Origin: Flaccisagitta enflata
Taxonomy: Eukaryota; Chaetognatha; Sagittoidea; Aphragmophora
Assembly: GCA_965153355.1 (NCBI GenBank)
Contig: OZ231128.1
Coordinates: 2,914,001-2,978,000 of the forward strand
Length of the DNA stretch: 64,000 nt
Direction: 5' to 3'
The notes beneath the pieces were generated by a model. The model had not been told where the DNA came from. It did not search any database and saw only the letters and a program-made list of their open reading frames with translations. The first letter of the stretch is position 1, and every line of letters begins with the position of its first letter. The position numbers and the translations under genes were made by a program. This document shows, in pieces, positions 21,863 through 51,062 of this stretch.

Positions 21863-22294
21863 AACAAGGCCAAATATATGGTCGATGAACTGTCGCTCGC
21901 GGGTGAGCGGGGGCAGTCATGCAGGTGGGCAGGAGCGGTGATACGGGTTGGGGGCCGAAGGGGCTGTGATGTGGGTGGGCAGGGGCTGCAATGTTCGGAA
22001 ATTGAGCACGGTTAACCGGTTTCGCGCCGACTTCGCGTCGATTTCGGGTCGTTCAAAAATTTTGCGTTACCGGACTTGAGACGGACGTTCTCTCCCTCTT
22101 TCCTTCCTTTCAAGGAACTCACTCTCTTAACAAGGCCGGATACACGGCCAACAGTTGCGGACGGTTGGGGAGGGGCGGAAATGCGCGTTTACCCACTTTT
22201 CAATTCGAGCGTGACAGACCGACGGACAGACGGACAAAGCCTCTATAGAGTTGCGTGTCCACAACTAAAAAGTCGCTTAACAAGCGATCAAAAA
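21863..22294 (+). mobile_element. R1 element, subfamily 3, with a nested R1 copy
   Basis: It starts AACAAGGCCAAATATATGGT and has three GGTGGGCAGGGGC-type boxes and AAATTTTGCGTTACC. It ends in the hairpin TCGCTTAACAAGCGA then TCAAAAA. A complete subfamily 1 copy (22139-22271) is inserted just before the terminal hairpin, giving a clear relative age. Confidence 0.75.
22139..22271 (+). mobile_element. R1 element, subfamily 1, nested
   Basis: AACAAGGCCGGATACACGGC through CAGTTGCGGACGGTTGGGGA to the terminal TTGCGTGTCCACAACTAAAA. It sits inside the subfamily 3 copy at 21863-22294. Confidence 0.8.
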
Positions 22295-22344
22295 TTGAAA
22301 CAAAAAGTCAATACACTCAGGCCACTGCGTGAACGGAAAAACAA

Positions 22345-22392
22345 ACACACACACACACACACACTCACACACACACATTCACATACACACAT

Positions 22393-22435
<43 letters not shown>
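22345..22435. repeat. (CA)n microsatellite, insertion target
   Basis: CA repeats with ATTCACA interruptions. The hAT-like element at 22436 is inserted in this tract; CACACACA flanks it on both sides. Confidence 0.9.
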
Positions 22436-22439
<4 letters not shown>

Positions 22440-24025
22440 GAATGTAAGCGAATAAAAACCGCTTGAAAAAAAACCGGTTTTTTACTGCCGGGTTTTATTG
22501 GTTCTTTTCAAAGAAATTTTGAAAAAAAACCGACGGTGGTTTTTGTCAAAATTTTGAAGTTGCGCATGTGACCAAATTCTAGGATTTTATTAAAAGCTGT
22601 AATTCTAACCCTTTTAAAAAACTTTACAGAGCATTCAGAGTGATATATTTTATCTTCAAGTCTTCAACTTCTTGTTTCTTCATATCAAAATTACATAAAT
22701 CATTGGTAATGCTATCTGAGATGGTGAGTGACAACCTACTTTTAAAAAACAATGACAGAATTGTCAACCGAGAAACTGACAGTTTACAGTAGTCAATCAG
22801 ATCCTATATGCATAGTGACAAAAGTGACAACAATGACAATGACAATGATTCTCAAATGATTCTCAAAGTGATACTTACATTTATTCATTTTCAATTTTAG
22901 CAATGACACTAGCATGATTTACGTCATATGCGCTACTGTGATTGATACAAATTCTTTTTTTAAATTGGTTTTGTTTTTATAAAAACTGGTGAAATATCTT
23001 AGATCCGTATGAATCATTGAAGTTGAGATATTGGATATCAACTACTAAATGATGTTTTTCATGTCCAATCAATACTAGAAAAATAAGTTTAGTTTCCATG
23101 AGCAATAATGTCAGTACCAAATAGGCTCAATACCTTCAATCAGGGGCGTAGGAGAGTCTGATTTTTTACTACTGCCACCCCAAATTCGTGTCCCGACAAG
23201 TGTCCCAAAAGAAATTTAACTAATAGTTTTTGCTCTAAAACAAATAAAAAAATGATTCCTTCCATAATCTGATAATAAACAACTTCATTTTGATCAGTAA
23301 ACAAATTATTTTTCATTAATCAACATTTTATGATTGTTTCTATATTGATCTTGTCTTCTGACAAACAGTTGTTCTTGCATATCTTAAAAAGTCATCAATT
23401 GTAGTAAATATTTTATCTTCTTTGTATGAATGGTATTGTATTTGTCATGAAATTGACAGTTTTTTTTTATATCTCTTTTTTTTCTGTTTTCTTCAATCTG
23501 TTGTCTTTTTTCAACTTTTTTATTATGATTTTTTTTTTGTCACTCTCTCTCTTTTTTTTCTCTCTCTCTTTCTCTTTCTCTCTTTCTCTCTTTCTCTTTC
23601 TCTCTCTCTCTCTCTCTCTCCTTTTCTTTTCCATTAATTTTTCTGTATTTATTTTCTTCCATTTTCCTTTCTTCCTTATATTTTTTTCCTTTATTTTTGT
23701 TATTTTTTTCTAAAATTAGTGTCCCGACAATTTTGGTGTCCCGACAAAAGGTACTGCCATGGCAGTAGTGGCAGTACCTTCTCCTACGCCCCTGCCCTCA
23801 ATGTCTTACAAACACTTTAACATCGTAGCAATCTTTTTAGAATGCTTTAAAATAGTATACACATGTAGAGTATGGTTTGAAAAGGTCATTTGTAGGTAAT
23901 GCGCTATTAAGTTTTGAAAAAAACCGAGCTTTGAAAAAAAACCTGATAAAAACCGGTTTTTTTAAATGAACCGGTTTTTTTTGTTTTGTTTTTTTTTCAA
24001 AATTTTGTTTTTTTTACATTCCCTG
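22436..24025. mobile_element. 1590-bp hAT-like foldback element
   Basis: It begins CAGGGAATGTAA and ends with the reverse complement TTACATTCCCTG. The flanking 8-bp direct repeat CACACACA (22428-22435, 24026-24033) is ambiguous because the target is a CA repeat. Subterminal inverted stretches of AAAACCGGTTTTTT type occur at both ends. It contains the second element at 23141-23794. No transposase frame is visible. Confidence 0.7.
23141..23794. mobile_element. 654-bp hAT-like element nested in the one at 22436
   Basis: Ends CAGGGGCGTAGGAGA and TCTCCTACGCCCCTG. The flanking 8-bp repeat is CCTTCAAT / CCCTCAAT (23133-23140, 23795-23802, one mismatch). Internal inverted motifs include GTGTCCCGACAA. 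CAGGGGCGTAG ends and an 8-bp target duplication are characteristic of hAT elements. A CT-rich tract fills the middle. Confidence 0.8.
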
Positions 24026-24148
24026 CACACACAGCGAGAGAGAGATGGATGGACACCTCGGGCCTTCAGTTAAATCCCGCTCTTACGGATTTCAAGGGAC
24101 AAATCTTTTCTGATATAAGAGGAATTCTATTGACCAAATTTAGAAATT

Positions 24149-24250
24149 AAACAAGGCCAACACCTATAAGTCGCGTGCCAGACACAATGTCGGGACACAT
24201 TCTCGGGACACAATGTCAAAAACACCTGTAAAAGCCAAAAAAGCAGTGTT
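24149..24250 (+). mobile_element. R1 element fragment
   Basis: AACAAGGCCAACACCTATAA, GTCGCGTGCC and CCAAAAAAGCAGTGTTACC are recognisable; the 3' hairpin is lost. Confidence 0.5.
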
Positions 24251-24311
24251 ACCCTGGTCAACTGAACTTATTTCACAACATTATCCGTTACTGCGTGGAA
24301 GGTTGTTCTAA

Positions 24312-24500
24312 AACAAGGCCCTTGTTAGTAACGAGGGGTTATAATATAGTCGTGTACGGGTGAGCAGGGACAACCCCCTTTTACAACCCTGCCCCTCCAA
24401 ATATGTGCATATGGGGCGGAATGCGCGTTTCTTCACTAACAGACCAAGAGACCAAATGACGGGCAAAGTCTCTTGTAGAGTCGCGAGTCCGCTGCTAAAA
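24312..24500 (+). mobile_element. R1 element, diverged
   Basis: AACAAGGCCCTTGTTAGTAA, GTCGTGTACGGGTGAGCAGG, GGGGCGGAATGCGCG, CTCTTGTAGAG and the hairpin remnant GTCGCGAGTCCGCTGC then TAAAAG. Confidence 0.6.
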
Positions 24501-24547
24501 GACTGCTATTCGTTAACATAATTTTGAATCAAACTCTTTAGGACTCC

Positions 24548-24551
<4 letters not shown>

Positions 24552-24644
<93 letters not shown>

Positions 24645-24645
24645 G
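24552..24645. repeat. (CT)n microsatellite
   Basis: About 46 perfect CT units. Confidence 0.95.
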
Positions 24646-24699
24646 GCAGCGAAAACCGCGGGAATTAAAAAGCTCGTTCATAATGCATTTTCAGTTCTC

Positions 24700-25562
24700 T
24701 GAGTAAAGTGAGGACGCTGAATAAAATTGTGATAATGAAAAATGTTCAGCATTACTGGTTTAGATGTTTTACAATCTTTTCTTATTTAAAATGTAGAGAA
24801 AAAAAGCAACATTTATCCTACGACTTTTTTTTAAAACTCATCTCCACTGAAATTATTTCTTTGTCAGAGTTGATCTTCCAATGTATCATTGCGCGCCAAG
24901 AAAGACAGAGAGACTGACTGAAATGAAGAAAAAAATAAACAGACAGATACACAGATGAGCAGAGAGTGCATTTCTTTACCAAATGTGAATCCCACTGCAT
25001 GCAGCAGGCTGTCTTGCAATAAAGCGCCATGAAAAAAAAATGTTTTGGTGAGAGGTGATACCTGTGCGTAACTCGCCACAGTATAATGAGACAGCAATGA
25101 TGACAAGGAAAAACGCACCTTAAAAATCACCTTTACATATGTCTTCATCCGAGTAAGGAAATAGATCTAGAGCGAAAAGTGAAATATCTTCCAAACCTGA
25201 TGAGTGACATTGTTGAAAAAAAGAATGACCATTATATCAATGAAACACTACAGCTTAAAAAAGAAATTGAAATCCTACTCTTAAGTTGACCTTTAAGTCC
25301 CTGGACTTTAACTCTGAACGCATGAAAAAGAAATTGTGTCCAATGTCATGTTAGTAAATTTGATGTTAAAAATCAGTGTTGCTTTGATCTGTTGTTTTTT
25401 GAACGAAATCCAAAGCTAATCAACGCGCTCTATCCATGGGTGCCACTCGCGCGATTTCAGAAGCCGGCGTTTGGCCGTCGTGGCACTATCTTACACGCAG
25501 TTGAATTCGATTTCAGAGCAAAATCAGAAGTGTTTCACGCGACAAGCGATATTATTTCAAGC

Positions 25563-25610
<48 letters not shown>

Positions 25611-26719
25611 TTGGCATACAAACGAGAAATATGATATAGCTCTTTGTTAACTCGCTACATCTCTATACACAACAATATCTGTGTCAAAGCTAACTACTTT
25701 CTCGCACGCACGATATGTTTTTTTTTTTCAAGTTCAACATTTTTGTTTTTGTTCTTTTAAAAAATATGGAATTTGTAACTACAATTTATGATAAATAACA
25801 AAAGACGACTGATGAAGAGGCGATATGCAAATGATTATGCAAATGATGATGTCACATGATGAACCGGGATCCAAACATCAAATCACAGTAAAAAAAAGAA
25901 GAAAAGTAAGATGAATGATAATGCATTTAGAGATAAAGAAAATTGGACAAATTTGCAATTGAGGCCAAAAAAACATACAACATTTGATTCTTTTTTTGGT
26001 CATTTTCTTCATATATTGTTGAAAGCAAAGTGCTCCCCCGATACTTACAGCTCAGAGAAGGATCGGTATGTGGATGACTGCTTTGCTTCACATTAACGCT
26101 GATTGAGAATTCACATGTGCCAAAAGACTAGTATTACACACATACATACACAACTCATGTACATGATTGTACATATACGTATCATTGTCGCATTGATATT
26201 ACGTTGGGCTTCAAGAATGGGCAATAGAGAACTTTTTTGTATTATTGTAATTTGCATGCATTTATAAATGAATTGCGAGAGCCGGCCAAGACTGGAATTT
26301 CCTTCCCATCCACTGACAAGGACAGAAATCAAATCAAAAGCCAGATATATCAAAACATAAATAAACAGAACACAAAACACACACAATCTCCGCCTATGAA
26401 TTGATCTACAGCTAATGTTTTTTTTTTATCTCTTACTCAATTTTTTTGTTTATCCCTTTTTTCTTGGAAAACCTGCAAAAAATCGGCCTACGTTCAAAAA
26501 ACGAATAAAGTAACTGCCTAATCCCGGATTTTATTCCCTCGAGAGAAAGACGTCATCTTGATGTCATTTGCATAAGAAAAAAAAAATGACTCAATTCTGT
26601 CGGAATTATTTTGGAGAGAGATGAGGTGAAAGATTAAAGGAAATAATTCAAGAAATATAAAAGAAAGAAGGCAAAAGACGTCCCAATCCATCTCCCGATG
26701 GATTTGCGTCGCGCACGTG

Positions 26720-26761
<42 letters not shown>

Positions 26762-27107
26762 GGTAGAAAAAGAAAAACTATGGTGATAGTCTCTGCTTTT
26801 TTTTCTTTCTTTTTACGGTTTCCTTATTATTGGATCTCTTTTTGTTCAATGGAAAGGGCTTAAGAATGGATTGAAGACTACAACGCAGGGTCAGCGTAAC
26901 ATTGTCTTATTTTGTTCTTTGGTTTTTTTTGTTGATTGAACAAACAGTATCTGAGAGAAGAGAATAATTTGTGTGTTTTTATATATTTTTGTGTGTGTGT
27001 GTGGAACATTGAAAGAGAAAGAGAGAGAGAGACAAATTATGTTTTTTTTTAAAAATGGACACAAAAAATCTCTCACGCCGTGGACGCGGCAACGGAAGAA
27101 GTTGTAT

Positions 27108-27143
<36 letters not shown>

Positions 27144-27300
27144 GATTGATTGATTGAAACGAATCATCAAATACATTTAAATAAATATGGAGAGTAGAGA
27201 GAGAATGTGGCTTAAAAAAAAAAGAGTGAGGAGGTAATCTTTTTTTTTTTTTGTCTCAAATGATTATATAACGATATTAATTATCATTATGATGATATTA
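24700..27300. other. Intergenic region between TnI copies C and D, no gene seen
   Basis: AT-rich sequence with short GA/CT microsatellites at 25567-25608, 26725-26760 and 27110-27140. No exon with consistent splice sites was recognised. The frame at 25392-25634 plus is mixed in composition but has no support from splice sites or a family match. Confidence 0.45.
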
Positions 27301-27304
27301 ATCT

Positions 27305-32657
<5,353 letters not shown>

Positions 32658-33131
32658 GGCTGAAGGTTGATATCACCTCGTGTCTGTAAAATACGATGAA
32701 AAGAGATGGAATGGTAAATACATTTTTTTGTACTCTCACAACTAAATAGTATATTTTCAAAATAGGACTGATCAAACAGTACTAGATATTGATATTAGAA
32801 GCAGGGCGCATGCTAGATGCAAAATGACTACTACTCGAGGAAACTACGGACGATGAAACTAATGGGGAAAGTATGTTGGGAAAATTGTATGTTTATGTCT
32901 AAAGTTACTTTTGAAACATGCTAAGAATCTTTTATTTTTAATGAATGAGTTGAAAGTCGTTATCCCGAATGTTGGTACATGTTTTGGTTACCAAAAAAAG
33001 AGCACGACTGTAAGTATAGGAAAAAAAATCTTTGACACTTTCAATGGCTGCCAATTCATAACACTTTGGGGAATGCTAAAAGAGGGGAGAAAAAAAGTGA
33101 GGAAAATATATACTCGTTTCTTTATCATTTC

Positions 33132-33133
<2 letters not shown>

Positions 33134-33206
<73 letters not shown>

Positions 33207-33274
33207 GGAGAGTGAGTGAGGTGAGTGAAAGAAAGAAGAAAGAAAAAAGAAAGAAAGAAAGAAAGAAAGAAAGA

Positions 33275-33330
<56 letters not shown>

Positions 33331-33343
33331 AAAACAACAAAAA

Positions 33344-33408
<65 letters not shown>

Positions 33409-33430
33409 GAGAGAGAGAGAGAGTGAGAAA

Positions 33431-33502
<72 letters not shown>

Positions 33503-33503
33503 A
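33134..33503. repeat. Compound (GA)n (GAAA)n (CAA)n microsatellite
   Basis: GA tract 33134-33202, GAAA units, GA tract, about 24 CAA units (33345-33408), then about 20 GAAA units. It lies just upstream of TnI copy C. Confidence 0.95.
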
Positions 33504-33949
33504 AAGAGAGAAGAAAAACGATCCGTTGGCATTGAGATCAATGTATATAACTTGATAAAACAGATTTGTCAACGTCTTTGGGAAATCTATAATCAAAATT
33601 CTGCATCTCTCTCTTGATAACAGTTGATGAAAGATCATTTTATGAATGTAGGTCATAACTGAATTGAACAAGGGAGCAAATAGCCATAAAAAGACTCGTG
33701 ACCGCAGTCAAAGAAATTCATGTCGTTAAAATTGAAATTCATTCATTTTTAAATAGAAATTAGATGTTTCCCAAGGTTGCAGTAGAAACACGTGAGTGCT
33801 TCCCCCCCCCCCCCTCATCCCGCCTCCACATGAGGTGGAGTAACATGAAATTTAGATTGGTAAGATATTTTTTCAGGTGAACATTTTCGAATTTTGCTAA
33901 ACCCATGTACCCATGTTAAGTGATAAGTTTTAAGACAAATCGTGCGAGT

Positions 33950-34330
33950 ACTACAGTCACCAGACTACAACTTGAGTGACCCAGCACCTATGCAAAAAAA
34001 AGACTCGGTGACGAACAACAAAAACTTTCGCTAGAATCATTTCCTTGTACAATTAAGATGACTACAATCGTGAGACTATTATATAAAGGACTTGAGATCT
34101 GAGGACAAGATTCAGAGACTACTTCTGAATCTCAGATTGACTACATTTAGGACTATTGAGGCCGACGTGACTACGGGCAAGGTCCAACGACTACAGATGG
34201 ACCTTAGGGAGACTACTCGAGACTACTCTTAAACGGAAACGTGAGATCCGGTGACTACGTTTAAGGTTCCGGAAACTACTACATCCGGACCATAATTATG
34301 TACTACATTTAAGACTTAGGAATTGTAAAG
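33950..34330. repeat. Series of imperfect hairpins with GACTAC in the loops
   Basis: The motif GACTAC (or ACTAC) occurs over ten times, often between short complementary arms: AAGGTCCA-ACGACTACAGA-TGGACCTT, and GATTCAGA-GACTACT-TCTGAATC. There is no reading frame. It is intergenic between TnI copies B and C. Confidence 0.55.
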
Positions 34331-34399
34331 AAACATCCTTGGACTGTGTCCAGACCTCTGTTATACAACAATTACAATTTAACAAATTTGCGAACTACT

Positions 34400-35937
34400 T
34401 TCGCTTACTCCAACTATTGTACTATTGACTATTTTCTTTTTTTTTATTGCACGCGTACTAAAAAGCAGCATCTCCGTATACCGGCTAGATCATCCAAATT
34501 CATGTCAAGTACAGGATTTCATTTTGAATATTGGACTTAAGGACAATTTCGTTAATAAATACCTCTTCATTACGAGATTACTATTTAGTCAAAAGAAGAA
34601 TTTGGCAGCTTTTTTTTTTTTTTTGGTTCTATTTAGAAATTAGAAATTCATTACGGATTTACTACTCTGAAGAACGTGACAGTTATTGACGTTTTTTTTT
34701 TTTTTTGGTTCAATATAGAAATGCTGCTTTGGGCGTGACTAAAAACACGGAACATTGACTAGAAATGATTTTGTGTTTAGATTACTTACTGCTCGATCAT
34801 TTCTTTTTCTCTTTATTAAAATGTAAATTATGCGCGCGCAGAGAAAAAAAACTTTTCTTTTTTTTTCTCTTCTTTTTCGAAAGGTTTTGATTCCATTTTT
34901 TTGTTGGAAATTTCAATGGTTGCGTTTTTACTACCATCAAAATTGCGTATACATGATTACAGTTGCCTCGAATGATGTTTTTCACGTCTATTCATATCGA
35001 TTCATTTCTTATGCTATGTATCGTATCTGATTTGAGAATAGCAATTACAGGGAAAACGCGCCTGACTGAACCATGGCAACTTATCCATCGAGGAATTCAC
35101 CACAGTGACCACACTATTATACTGCTATAGAACCTAAGTCCTCGACTGAAATGAGTTCAACAATCAAAGTCAACAAAGTTAACGGGTGGTTAAAAACTGC
35201 ATTTTATGCTTAATTGCTAAGTTATAAAATATTTCTGTATATCCAATGATTCCAATGATTCCCATGATTTCTTTACCCTTTTTAAAAACCAAGGAGGTAC
35301 TGTTTTGATTCCAACTACACAACAAAGAAATATCAAAACTATATTTCAATGGTCTTGAGGTAATCTTTTTTTAACCACCCGTTATTCTTTCGTCGGGTTG
35401 GCTTTTTTAACTCGTTGCTTTTCTAGACTGGACTACATCAGTTGTCGTCATTTAAGGCAGAAGAAAGGGAAAACAAGAACGTTTGTTTAAATGGTCTTCA
35501 AGACAACAGCTGCCACAACACCCTTTATATTCGTGATAACTTGGCAAAAATTATTACAAGAGCGAATAAAAAAATGTTGTAAAAGTCGCTAAACAACGGC
35601 AGATTTATGATAATGAGCATAAGCATAAAAAAAACGTTTTTTTTTTCATCATTGACTTGGCAATTTCGTTGATTTGTGACATGGCCTTGATTCTCGGCTG
35701 CTTTTTTCGTAACTTCCTATTTAATGACCATGTACCTAAGTTTACTTTTTTGTGCTTGTGTTTTGTCAGACACTCTTTGCCCATTTCGGTCCGTCCTGTC
35801 TGTCCGTCTCTCTTTCGCTCTTTGCCCCTCTCTACTTTGTCTCTGCACTGTCTGTCACTGTACCCATTCCTGTCCTTCTGTATGTCTTTCTATGCGTCTT
35901 GTTCTGAGCCCCTGTCTCTGTGTCTACTACAACTCTG

Positions 35938-36034
<97 letters not shown>

Positions 36035-36480
36035 AAAGAGTTTTCAACATATGAGGAAAAAAAAGTACTGTTTTAACTCTTTTTTTTTCTTTTTGTTTTC
36101 GTTCAAACGAGAAATAAACACAGTTTCTTATTTTCTCATCACGCAATCATTCACTCCAAACTGCTAAGAAAGAAAAAAAATTTTAACCATTCAAAAAATC
36201 TTTTGTCGTCGAGTTTTTCTTTCTGGCAAATTTTTTACAAAAAAATCTTTTTATTCTTTGCCTGTTCTTTTTTCTTTTTTTAAGTGCGTGTCTTTCTTGA
36301 AAAAAAATATCAGTATTTCGACACTTTTAATTTTCTTATTTTCCCCATTTAGCTATCATTACCCAGCAACTCCCATAACTTAGGAAAATATGTTAAGTAC
36401 ATGGATGAATATAAAGATACTATACACTGTAATTATATCAATTACAACTTGTAACTTTCTTTTATCAATTGGATTCTATA
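34400..36480. other. AT-rich intergenic stretch between TnI copies B and C
   Basis: Poly-T runs and a (CT)n microsatellite at 35938-36028. TTAACCACCCGTT (35385-35393) is the near-inverse of AACGGGTGGTTAAAAACTG (35180-35198), which suggests the ends of a small ~215-bp foldback element. No exon was recognised. Confidence 0.45.
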
Positions 36481-36493
36481 AGCTCTGTAAGCT

Positions 36494-36796
<303 letters not shown>

Positions 36797-36941
36797 TCTA
36801 CTGCCATAATTACCACATATCCCTTTCCCCCTTTCAATCCTTTAGCCTTCCACTACAACTTTCTCCCCCCCCCTCCCTCTTCCAATATCCCCCATCCGTT
36901 TCACACCCCATCAAATGAACTGCCAGTTTTCCATCCGGGGT

Positions 36942-41956
<5,015 letters not shown>

Positions 41957-43277
41957 CTTTCAGATTGGGAATAATAGAAGCTGTTTAATGAACCAAAAGT
42001 GAAAAAATTTGAATAATGACAAAACTGTTGAATTGAAAAAAGCATCTCTAGGCATTTTTCTAAGGTCTACGGTCAATGTCTTGCAATATTTCTCCCGCCC
42101 CACAAAAAACATGCATTGTTAGATGTTAATTCTGCTCTATTTAGTTGTTTTTTTTTGGTAGCAAATAAAGATATTTCCAACTGTGCTAAATTCAGCTCTA
42201 ACATGACATTTAGGTTGTTTTCGACGCTTCCCTCCTTTCCCCCCACACGGCATTTCTGTTCTTCCTTTCCGAAGTTTTTTTCATATCCTTAATATCATTT
42301 TCCAGTCCAGTCCAGTCCAGTCCAGTTTGAACGTAGTCAACACCACGGAAAGCTTGCAAGGCTTTCATTATTTATTAACTGGAGAATTCTGGCCTTAAGA
42401 CTTCAACTTTCATGGAATGGAAATTGAAAAAAAAATGCTTGGTTTGATTCAATACCTTCTATTTAATTGGATTTTTTTGCTCCTCGTTCTGCGTGAAAGT
42501 ATTAATAACATTGATCAAATAAATCGTTCGATGGATAATCAACACTTACAATTTCAATTATTTTACAAACTTGGACAAAAAAAAATCAATTTGTATAGAT
42601 GTCAGCAAAGACAAGCATGCTATAAAGGAAACTTACATTTCGCCCCTTTGGTGTTTGTATGAATCGGGCATGTATCTAGGCTATTTCTTTTATATATTCG
42701 GATCAAATCAATGTAGTATTTCTTCTTTCTCAATAAACAAATTGGCATGCATGTTGTCATGAGTGTTTGTTGGAGAAGACATGGTCGCCTGGTAAGTGTA
42801 CTTTCTCCGATGCCAATTCATGGAAGTTCTTTGAACAGAATTGTCATCGATGTTGTCGCTGGACAGATGTCGTAGTAATTCGAAAACAACAACAACAGCA
42901 ACAGCAATAACAAGTTCATGAATAGTAATAATGGGTTTGAGAACATTATTATTAATGATATTGATATCACTATTGATCCGTCATTTATTAATATCGTCGT
43001 CATCGTTTGAATCGTCATCATCGTCATCGCATAGCCACTAATGGAATAGCAAGCTTGTTCATTTATTGTTGGTCGCAGAGCGAGAATAAAAAAGAAGATA
43101 TTTTATCTATAAAGATTAAGATATTGATCATCGGAACAAATTTGGACAACCAACCAAAAAAAGAGAGATGAAAGAGAATATAGTGGAGAGTAGAAAAACA
43201 TTGGTGATGGAAATTTGTTTGACAGCAAGACAGAAAAACAAAAAAAAAGTGTTTTTTTTTTCGTTTTTTTTTCTGGT

Positions 43278-48368
<5,091 letters not shown>

Positions 48369-49185
48369 TCTGGCTAATTGAGATTTAAGAAAAAGGGGCA
48401 AGAGAGACGTCGACTTCTTCGATGGGGAAACGAAATCGTAGAGAAACACAAGTCAGTCACACAATAAATAATGTACAATCATGTGAATTTAAGAGGAAAA
48501 AAAGATCGATACAATTCAGACCGAATTTGGCTTCAGTGCATCGTTTACAATTTTGCGCGGGTACACTTGAATCAAATCCGTTTACATGCGAGGAAACGTT
48601 CATAATGATGTGATGACAACAGTCTGCTAAAATACTAATTGACATTAGCATAATTGACACGAATCAGCCGAAAATATAAAAGCCATTAATCGTCCGCCAA
48701 CATGCGTTAAATCACACCCTTGACTTGTCCGTCATTATCAGCCTTGGCAGTTTTCAAGCTGTCATGATCATCAGAGACCAGTCGTATATATATGATTTTC
48801 TTTCTTACAGAATATTGAATTAGTGTTCCCTGTTTTTTTTTTTTGTTCCCTAATAATCCTTGGACCAAGCGTTAAATTCATTTACACCCAACAAAATTGG
48901 ATTTCAGTCAAAGGCTTTCATCGACGAATGTGGGCCATAAAAGTAATTGATGCCGGATAGACGAACGCTGAGAATTTTAAAATTGTATCCGTGAGCCAGA
49001 GGCCTACAGGCAGCGCCCTCAACACCTCAATAGCTTGAACCCTTCGAATCGAACTGTTTGGCGGCCGGCGAAGTTTCAATTTCGCCGTTAGTTGAAAACT
49101 CAACTACGTCAGCAACCAAGATCGAGTGACCACTTCTTAATGATTGTTTTTGTCGTAGTTATTAGTTATTAGTTGTCTGTTGTTT

Positions 49186-49282
<97 letters not shown>

Positions 49283-49915
49283 AGTTTGTTTTTGTTTTTG
49301 TTTTTGTTTTTGTTTTTGTTTTTGTTTTTGTTTTTGTTTTTGTTTTTGTTTTTGTTTTTGTTTTTGTCGTCATTGTCGCTCAGGTTTCCAAGATCCGATT
49401 TATGGCTCTCTATGATTCCACGCGATGGAACTCAACAATAATTTAAGAACATCAAGAAACTTTTAATCTGATACGTTTCCTCAACATAATTTTTAATTAC
49501 GGATATACGGCTAGTAAGATTTAAACACAATCAAGATCAAGAGCAGAAAACATGTTCCTCATCTATCAAAGTTCAGGTGAAAAACAGGTTTAACCCCATC
49601 AACAACCATGTTGCCATATGATCAACAGACAACAGTAAAAAACAACAGCAACAGCGCTGTATGAACAACAGACAACAGTTAAACAACAGTAACAGCGCTG
49701 TATGAACATCAGACAACAGTTGAAACAACAGTAACAGAGGCAATCGAACCGATCTGAAAAGATGAGCTCAGAATTCAACTTAAGCCGGCAATTTTGGGAT
49801 TTTGTGCGAAGAGAATGAATTCATTGCAATGAACGATCGAGAGTATGAGAGAGAGAGAAAGAGAGAGAGAGAGAAAGAGAGAGAGAGAGTGAGAGAGAGA
49901 GAGTGAGAGAGAGAG

Positions 49916-49996
<81 letters not shown>

Positions 49997-50358
49997 AAGA
50001 TATTGGAAAATGAAAAGGAAAGAAAACATGATGAAATTGCTTTCCATGCTCAGTGTAAACTGTTCCTTGCAGCATTTTCTATATTCATCCTTCCGAAATT
50101 TCATATTTGATTTATAAATCTTTCATATTTCATCTTCCTGAAACGTAGCTGTGTATTCTAACAATGAAAGTCACTAGATTCCAAGTGACGGTTTTTTTTT
50201 TCAATTTCTTTTCATTTTTTCGCTCTGCCACTGACATCATGACTGACGGACGGACAACCGATCTCTCATCGTCGTGAACAGCCTTAGCCTTTTATTTTCT
50301 AAACCGAAATCTGCAATGTTTAAAATTTCACCAACTTTTGAATACGTATTGGATAATG

Positions 50359-50428
<70 letters not shown>

Positions 50429-50430
50429 TC

Positions 50431-50469
<39 letters not shown>

Positions 50470-51062
50470 GACAGATAGAGACAGACAAAGACATATAGAG
50501 ACAGACAAAGACAAAGACAAAGACAGAGAAAGAAAGAGGAAAAAGAGACAGAGAGATAGAGAAAATATCAAGGTAAAAAATGGGTTGAAAAGTCAGAAGA
50601 GGTAAGATCGAACAAGCAAAAAAAAAAGATCGATGGTGATGAAGGGAGTGGAGGTTTGTATGTTGAAAAGTGGTGATTCATTCATGTACACGATAAATGA
50701 GTTGATGAAGTGGTATGTGGTTGTATAGCGATAGAAGTGGGGGCAGTGGGGCTGTGAGGCTGTGAGGCTGTGGGGATTAATGGTGATAGGATTAGAGGTC
50801 GACCGAAGGTAGGTAAACCGAAGCCGAACCGAAACCGAAGTTTACAGTGACTAACTGACCGAAACCGAAACCGAAGTTTACCGAAGTCAGAAACCGAAGT
50901 TGATTTTTTTAGTTATACATAACGCTACTTTGCTTTATTTGTCAGTTAGTTCCCATTTTCCTTTGTTAGCATTTCTTTAACATTTTATGCTCACTGCTCC
51001 AACCTAAAGGCCACAGCTACAGCGACTTTCCCCATCACTGCCCCTGACTATCTGTATGCGAC

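Noticed and set aside
25392-25634. 80-residue plus-strand frame ending in a CT tract
   Set aside because: The first half looks moderately protein-like, but there is no supporting splice site and the end is microsatellite.
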